A stretch of 7,809 nt of DNA from an uncultured Desulfovibrio sp. Its GTDB lineage: Bacteria > Desulfobacterota > Desulfovibrionia > Desulfovibrionales > Desulfovibrionaceae. The notes beneath the pieces were generated by a model that made no database searches, was not told the origin of the DNA, and saw nothing but the letters and a program-made list of their open reading frames with translations. Location: positions 1 through 7,809 of the forward strand of contig CAMWTD010000103.1 of NCBI GenBank assembly GCA_947177085.1, given 5' to 3'. A program made the translations under genes and the position numbers. Shown here piece by piece: positions 4,817 through 7,809 of the stretch; the stretch's first letter is position 1, and each line of letters begins with the position of its first letter.

Positions 4817-7072
4817 TCAATCCTCCATGAGGAGATAGTCCGTCAGAATGACCTTGAGGCCGAAACCGGGAAAGTTCACCTGCGCCTTGTCCGGCGGGAT
4901 GCGGCGCACGATCTTGCCGCGCCCGAAGATGCGGTGGCGGCAGTAGCACAAATCCCCGGGCGTCGCGCCGCCCTGCGCGTTCGCTCCCGTTTCGGGACTG
5001 GTTTCCTTGGCCGCACCCGGCGCGTCGGGCCAGTCCTCGGGCGGGAGCTGGCAGTCCTCGTCGGGTGGCGCGGGCCGGATGCCGGGCATTCCTGAACGCG
5101 GCCTGAGCAGGCCGGACGCGCCCTCGCTTCGGCGGCAGAGACGTCCGCCGAAGCCCTCCACCCATTCCTCGGCGAGGCCGGGGGCGAGCTCGCGCACAAA
5201 GGGGCTTTGCGCCGCGTGCAACCCGCCCCGCTCCGCCCTGCTATAGATGGTGGCGGGCGCGTAGAGCTCAAGCTGCTTGCGGGCCCGGGTGCACGCCACA
5301 TACATGAGGCGTCGCTCCTCCTCGAAATCCTCGGGCCGCGCCAGCGCGTGGCGCGAGGGAAAGCGGTCCTCCACGAGGTCGATGATGAGCACGGCGTTCC
5401 ACTCCAGCCCCTTGGCCGAGTGGACGGTGGAGAGGGTGATCTTGCCCTCGCCGTCGTCGGCGGCTTCCTCCTCGGGGGATTCCAGGGCCTGCTCGGCCAC
5501 GAAGAGCTCGAGATCCGCGTAGTTGGCGGCCATCTGGAGCAGTTCCTCGAGATCCTTCTGGCGGTGCGGCCAGTCATCGGGATAGCGGCTTTCGAGGCGC
5601 GGGCGGTAGCGGTCGATAACCTGCTCGAAAAAGTCCACCGGCGCGGGCGCGGCCTGGCGCAGGCCCTCCACGAAGCGCAAATCGTCGCGCAATTCGGGGA
5701 AGCGCGCGAAAGCCTTGTCCTGCGCGGCGGCATCCCCGGTGCGCAGGGCCGCGTAGAGCCGTTCCACCGTCTTGGCCCCCACGCCCTTGTGCATGGCCGC
5801 GATGCGGCTGAAGGCGACGAGGTCCAGCGGGTTGAGCGCCAGCCGCGCGAAGGCGACCACGTCCTTGTTGTGGGCGAATTCCGCAAAGCGCAGCCCGCCA
5901 TACTTGCGAAAGGCGATGCCCGCGCGCTTGAGCGCCGCCTCCAGCGCGAAGGAGTGCCGCCCGGCGCGGAAGAGCACCGCAATCTCGTGCGGGGCGTAAC
6001 TCTCGAGCAATTCGGTGATGCGCCGCGTCACCAGCGCGGCCTGGGTCTCGTCGCTCAGGGGCGTCACGAGGCGCACGGGCTCGCCGCCCTCCTTGCGGGT
6101 GAAGAGGTGCTTGTCAAAGGATTCCGCCGCGTGCTCGAGCAGGCTGTTGGCCACGTCCAGCACGGGCCTGGTGGAGCGGTAATTCTCCTCAAGGGGCAGG
6201 ATGCGCGCGCCCGGGAAGAGTTTGGGAAAGTCGAGGATATTGCGCACGTTGGCCCCGCGGAAGGCATAGATGGACTGCGCCTCGTCGCCCACGGCCATGA
6301 CATTGCAGGGCTGCGGCGCGCCCCCCGCCCCGGGCGGGCCGTCGGGGCCGGCCAAAAGGCGCACGATGCGCGCCTGGACGAGGTTGGTGTCCTGATACTC
6401 GTCCACGAGGATATGCCTGAAGCGCGCCCTGAGCGCGGCCGCGGCCTCGGGATTGTCCCTGAGCAGGGCCTCCAGCTCGAAGAGCAGGTCGTCGTAGTCC
6501 ATGAGGCCGTTTTCGCGCTTGTATTCGGTATACGCCTCGCCGAGCCGCTCCAATTGCTCCGCATAGGGCTCGAGATGAAAGGCGTCGCGGCGGAGCACCT
6601 CGGAAAGCGGCAATTCCTTGTTGCGCGCCTTGCTCAGGAAGCCGACGATGCTCGCGCTCTTGGGGAAGGAGCGGTCGCCCTTGCCGAGATCCAGCCTGGC
6701 CTTGCACTGGCGCACGGCGGCCGTGATGTCGGCCTGGTCCATGAGGGTGAAGGGCCGCTCGCCGAGCCATGCGGGACGCCAGCGCCTGAGCACGCCGTAG
6801 GCGAAGGAGTGGAAGGTGCCCCCCTGCACGCCCGAGAGCCCCCGCCCGAGGAGCGCCCCGGCCCGCTGGAGCATTTCGCGCGCGGCCTTGCGCGTGAAGG
6901 TAAGCAGCAGGATGGACTCGGGCGGCACGCCGTGCTCGGCCAGCCAGGCCAGCCGGTAGACGATGGTGCGCGTCTTGCCGCTGCCCGCCCCGGCCACAAC
7001 GAGCACCGGGCCGTCGGGGGCGGTGACGGCCGCGAGTTGTGCCTCGTTGAGCGCCTGGGCGTAGTCGATCAT
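4817..7072 (-). CDS. UvrD/PcrA-like superfamily 1A ATP-dependent DNA helicase
   Basis: This 751-aa protein is a 3'-5' SF1A helicase by motif content: Q motif Gln12, Walker A GAGSGKT (28-34), Ia LTFTRKAA (57-64), TFHSF (86-90), Walker B VDEYQD (223-228), III GDEAQSIYAFRGA (262-274), IV NYRST (297-301), V TVHSAKGLEW (549-558) and VI RRLMYVACTRAR (587-598). All look intact, so DNA-dependent ATPase activity in repair or fork maintenance is expected. A Pro/Gly-rich insert (241-256) precedes motif III. After a low-complexity linker (about 640-706), residues 707-751 look like the Tudor-like C-terminal domain of PcrA/UvrD, which contacts RNA polymerase. I chose ATG 7072 (MIDYAQALNEAQLAAV) because it matches the family start. 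The open frame extends to ATG 7150, but those 26 residues use codons rare here (CGA, TCA, GCA) and look unconserved. The ribosome binding site is weak for either start. It heads the operon with thiL and the aldolase-family gene. Confidence 0.95.
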   Translation of the reverse strand: MIDYAQALNEAQLAAVTAPDGPVLVVAGAGSGKTRTIVYRLAWLAEHGVPPESILLLTFTRKAAREMLQRAGALLGRGLSGVQGGTFHSFAYGVLRRWRPAWLGERPFTLMDQADITAAVRQCKARLDLGKGDRSFPKSASIVGFLSKARNKELPLSEVLRRDAFHLEPYAEQLERLGEAYTEYKRENGLMDYDDLLFELEALLRDNPEAAAALRARFRHILVDEYQDTNLVQARIVRLLAGPDGPPGAGGAPQPCNVMAVGDEAQSIYAFRGANVRNILDFPKLFPGARILPLEENYRSTRPVLDVANSLLEHAAESFDKHLFTRKEGGEPVRLVTPLSDETQAALVTRRITELLESYAPHEIAVLFRAGRHSFALEAALKRAGIAFRKYGGLRFAEFAHNKDVVAFARLALNPLDLVAFSRIAAMHKGVGAKTVERLYAALRTGDAAAQDKAFARFPELRDDLRFVEGLRQAAPAPVDFFEQVIDRYRPRLESRYPDDWPHRQKDLEELLQMAANYADLELFVAEQALESPEEEAADDGEGKITLSTVHSAKGLEWNAVLIIDLVEDRFPSRHALARPEDFEEERRLMYVACTRARKQLELYAPATIYSRAERGGLHAAQSPFVRELAPGLAEEWVEGFGGRLCRRSEGASGLLRPRSGMPGIRPAPPDEDCQLPPEDWPDAPGAAKETSPETGANAQGGATPGDLCYCRHRIFGRGKIVRRIPPDKAQVNFPGFGLKVILTDYLLMED

Positions 7073-7191
7073 CCCTGCATCCCGGATTCGGGCCGCGGCC
7101 GCCCCCGCTTCTTCAGAGGGGCGCGACACGGCGCATGACATTCGCTTCATTTACCACAGGGCAGCCCGAAGGTACAGGCCGCCCCGGCACG

Positions 7192-7220
7192 TTGACGCGG
7201 CGGCCGGGCGCGCTTATGCT
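7192..7220 (+). promoter_or_regulatory. Sigma70-type promoter for the gene at 7270
   Basis: TTGACG (7192-7197, five of six consensus bases) and TATGCT (7215-7220, four of six) are separated by exactly 17 bases. A start near 7227 would give a leader of about 43 bases. It lies in the divergent gap between the helicase and the right-hand gene and points towards the latter. It is the best promoter match in the window. Confidence 0.65.
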
Positions 7221-7269
7221 GCCGCATCTTTCGCCGGGGGACGGCGGCACACCTTGCCGGGAGGGCATC

Positions 7270-7809
7270 ATGCCGGAAGCGCAAAAGGAATTTCGCAACG
7301 CAGTGGAGCAGGCCCTGGAAGCCGTCATGTTCGAGAGCTGGCTGCGCTTCTATTTCATTGAGGAACTCCCCCCCGAGCCCGCAAAAGCCGGGGACGGGCC
7401 CGGGAAAGCGCCCGTCGACGAGGAACGTCTCGCCATTCGCGTGCCCGAAAAAGGCATGGCGCGCATCGCGGAGCTCTATCCCAACCTTTTGCCGCTCGCC
7501 GAAGGCATGAACGGCCATGAGGTGGATTTCGAGACCTCGCGCCGCGCGGTCTGCACCTTCGTGCTCGGCCATCTCGACGGCAAGACCATGCCGCGCGACA
7601 TGGCCGCCGTGGTGTTTGCGAGCTCCACCTTCCAGGTGGAGCTCCAGCTTTTCCACACCTGGCTGCAACTGCACGAGGCCCAGCTGGACGAGGGCTTCCA
7701 GGAATTCGGCGCCTGGCGCAACCTTTTCGCGCAGTGGCGCGCCACACCCGGCGCGCGCGAGCTGGCGGAAAAGCTGGCCGTGGCGACCCAGGGCCGCGCC
7801 GGGTGTGGC
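7270..7809 (+). CDS. Protein of unknown function, cut by the right edge
   Basis: The frame is open for 180 codons from ATG 7270 to the window end without a stop, so the gene is truncated at its 3' side. GGGAGGG (7259-7265) sits 4 bases before the ATG, and a good promoter lies upstream. The protein opens MPEAQKEFRNAVEQALEAVM, is rich in Glu, Ala and aromatic residues (FESWLRFYFIEELPPEP), and is predicted soluble with no signal peptide or membrane segment. Apparent regions are an N-terminal helix (1-20), a strand-rich middle with a Pro/Gly loop around 33-48 (LAIRVPEKG, RAVCTFVLGHLDG), and a helical C-terminal half (from about 115) with repeated Trp/Phe-spaced amphipathic stretches. I do not recognise the family. 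GC-rich codon bias and third-position pattern support a real gene. Confidence 0.82.
   Translation, partial: MPEAQKEFRNAVEQALEAVMFESWLRFYFIEELPPEPAKAGDGPGKAPVDEERLAIRVPEKGMARIAELYPNLLPLAEGMNGHEVDFETSRRAVCTFVLGHLDGKTMPRDMAAVVFASSTFQVELQLFHTWLQLHEAQLDEGFQEFGAWRNLFAQWRATPGARELAEKLAVATQGRAGCG

Noticed and set aside
3736..4830. 364-codon plus-strand open frame opposite thiL
   Set aside because: thiL on the other strand has every family motif; the antisense product is low-complexity and Arg/His-rich.
5207..7138. 643-codon open frame on the plus strand opposite the helicase
   Set aside because: It is antisense to a helicase with all motifs intact, its translation is His/Arg/Gly/Val-rich without any domain, and long open antisense frames are expected in GC-rich genes.
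7073..7150. Longer helicase start at 7150
   Set aside because: The extra 26 residues use codons rare in these genes, look unconserved and have no ribosome binding site; the family start fits ATG 7072. It is not excluded outright.

Overview
The window is a stretch of high-GC bacterial chromosome. The gene set points to a delta-proteobacterial sulfate reducer of the Desulfovibrionaceae type: a DUF2333 membrane protein, an FmdB-type zinc ribbon, a PfpI-type DJ-1 protein, and several small proteins I cannot match to characterised families. This taxonomic call is an inference from gene content and GC-rich codon use, not from a marker gene. No tRNA, rRNA, CRISPR array, insertion sequence or transposase is visible.

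Layout, left to right. Positions 1-145 are non-coding or hold only the tail of an unseen gene. The first 60 bases are about 32% GC, very unlike the rest. A perfect 13-bp hairpin at 146-183 closes this segment and lies just past the end of a leftward PfpI/DJ-1-type gene (204-785). That gene has a candidate sigma70-type promoter at 859-888 and a hairpin-forming leader. Diverging from it is a rightward FmdB-type zinc-ribbon gene (925-1182). After a 224-bp gap come three co-directional genes: an unrecognised 80-aa protein (1407-1649), a 97-aa protein with a GTG start and a possible PC4/YdbC-like pattern (1745-2038), and a DUF2333 single-pass membrane protein (2070-2990). A hairpin terminator at 3020-3051 ends this group. 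It probably works in both directions, because the next gene converges on it.

From 7072 down to 3077 runs a compact leftward operon: a UvrD/PcrA-like superfamily 1 helicase, then thiL (thiamine-monophosphate kinase) one base later, then a class II aldolase/adducin-family protein whose ATG overlaps the thiL stop as ATGA. The spacing implies co-transcription and translational coupling, although the three products have no obvious shared pathway. Divergent from the helicase, a well-formed sigma70-type promoter (7192-7220) drives an unrecognised protein (7270 onward) that runs off the right edge.

Most of the window is ordinary core chromosome. The more interesting points are the PC4/YdbC-like pattern in the 97-aa protein beside DUF2333, the coupled helicase/thiL/aldolase operon, the two mutually exclusive hairpins in the pfpI leader, and the abrupt low-GC left edge. 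I found no convincing evidence for a complete new system.
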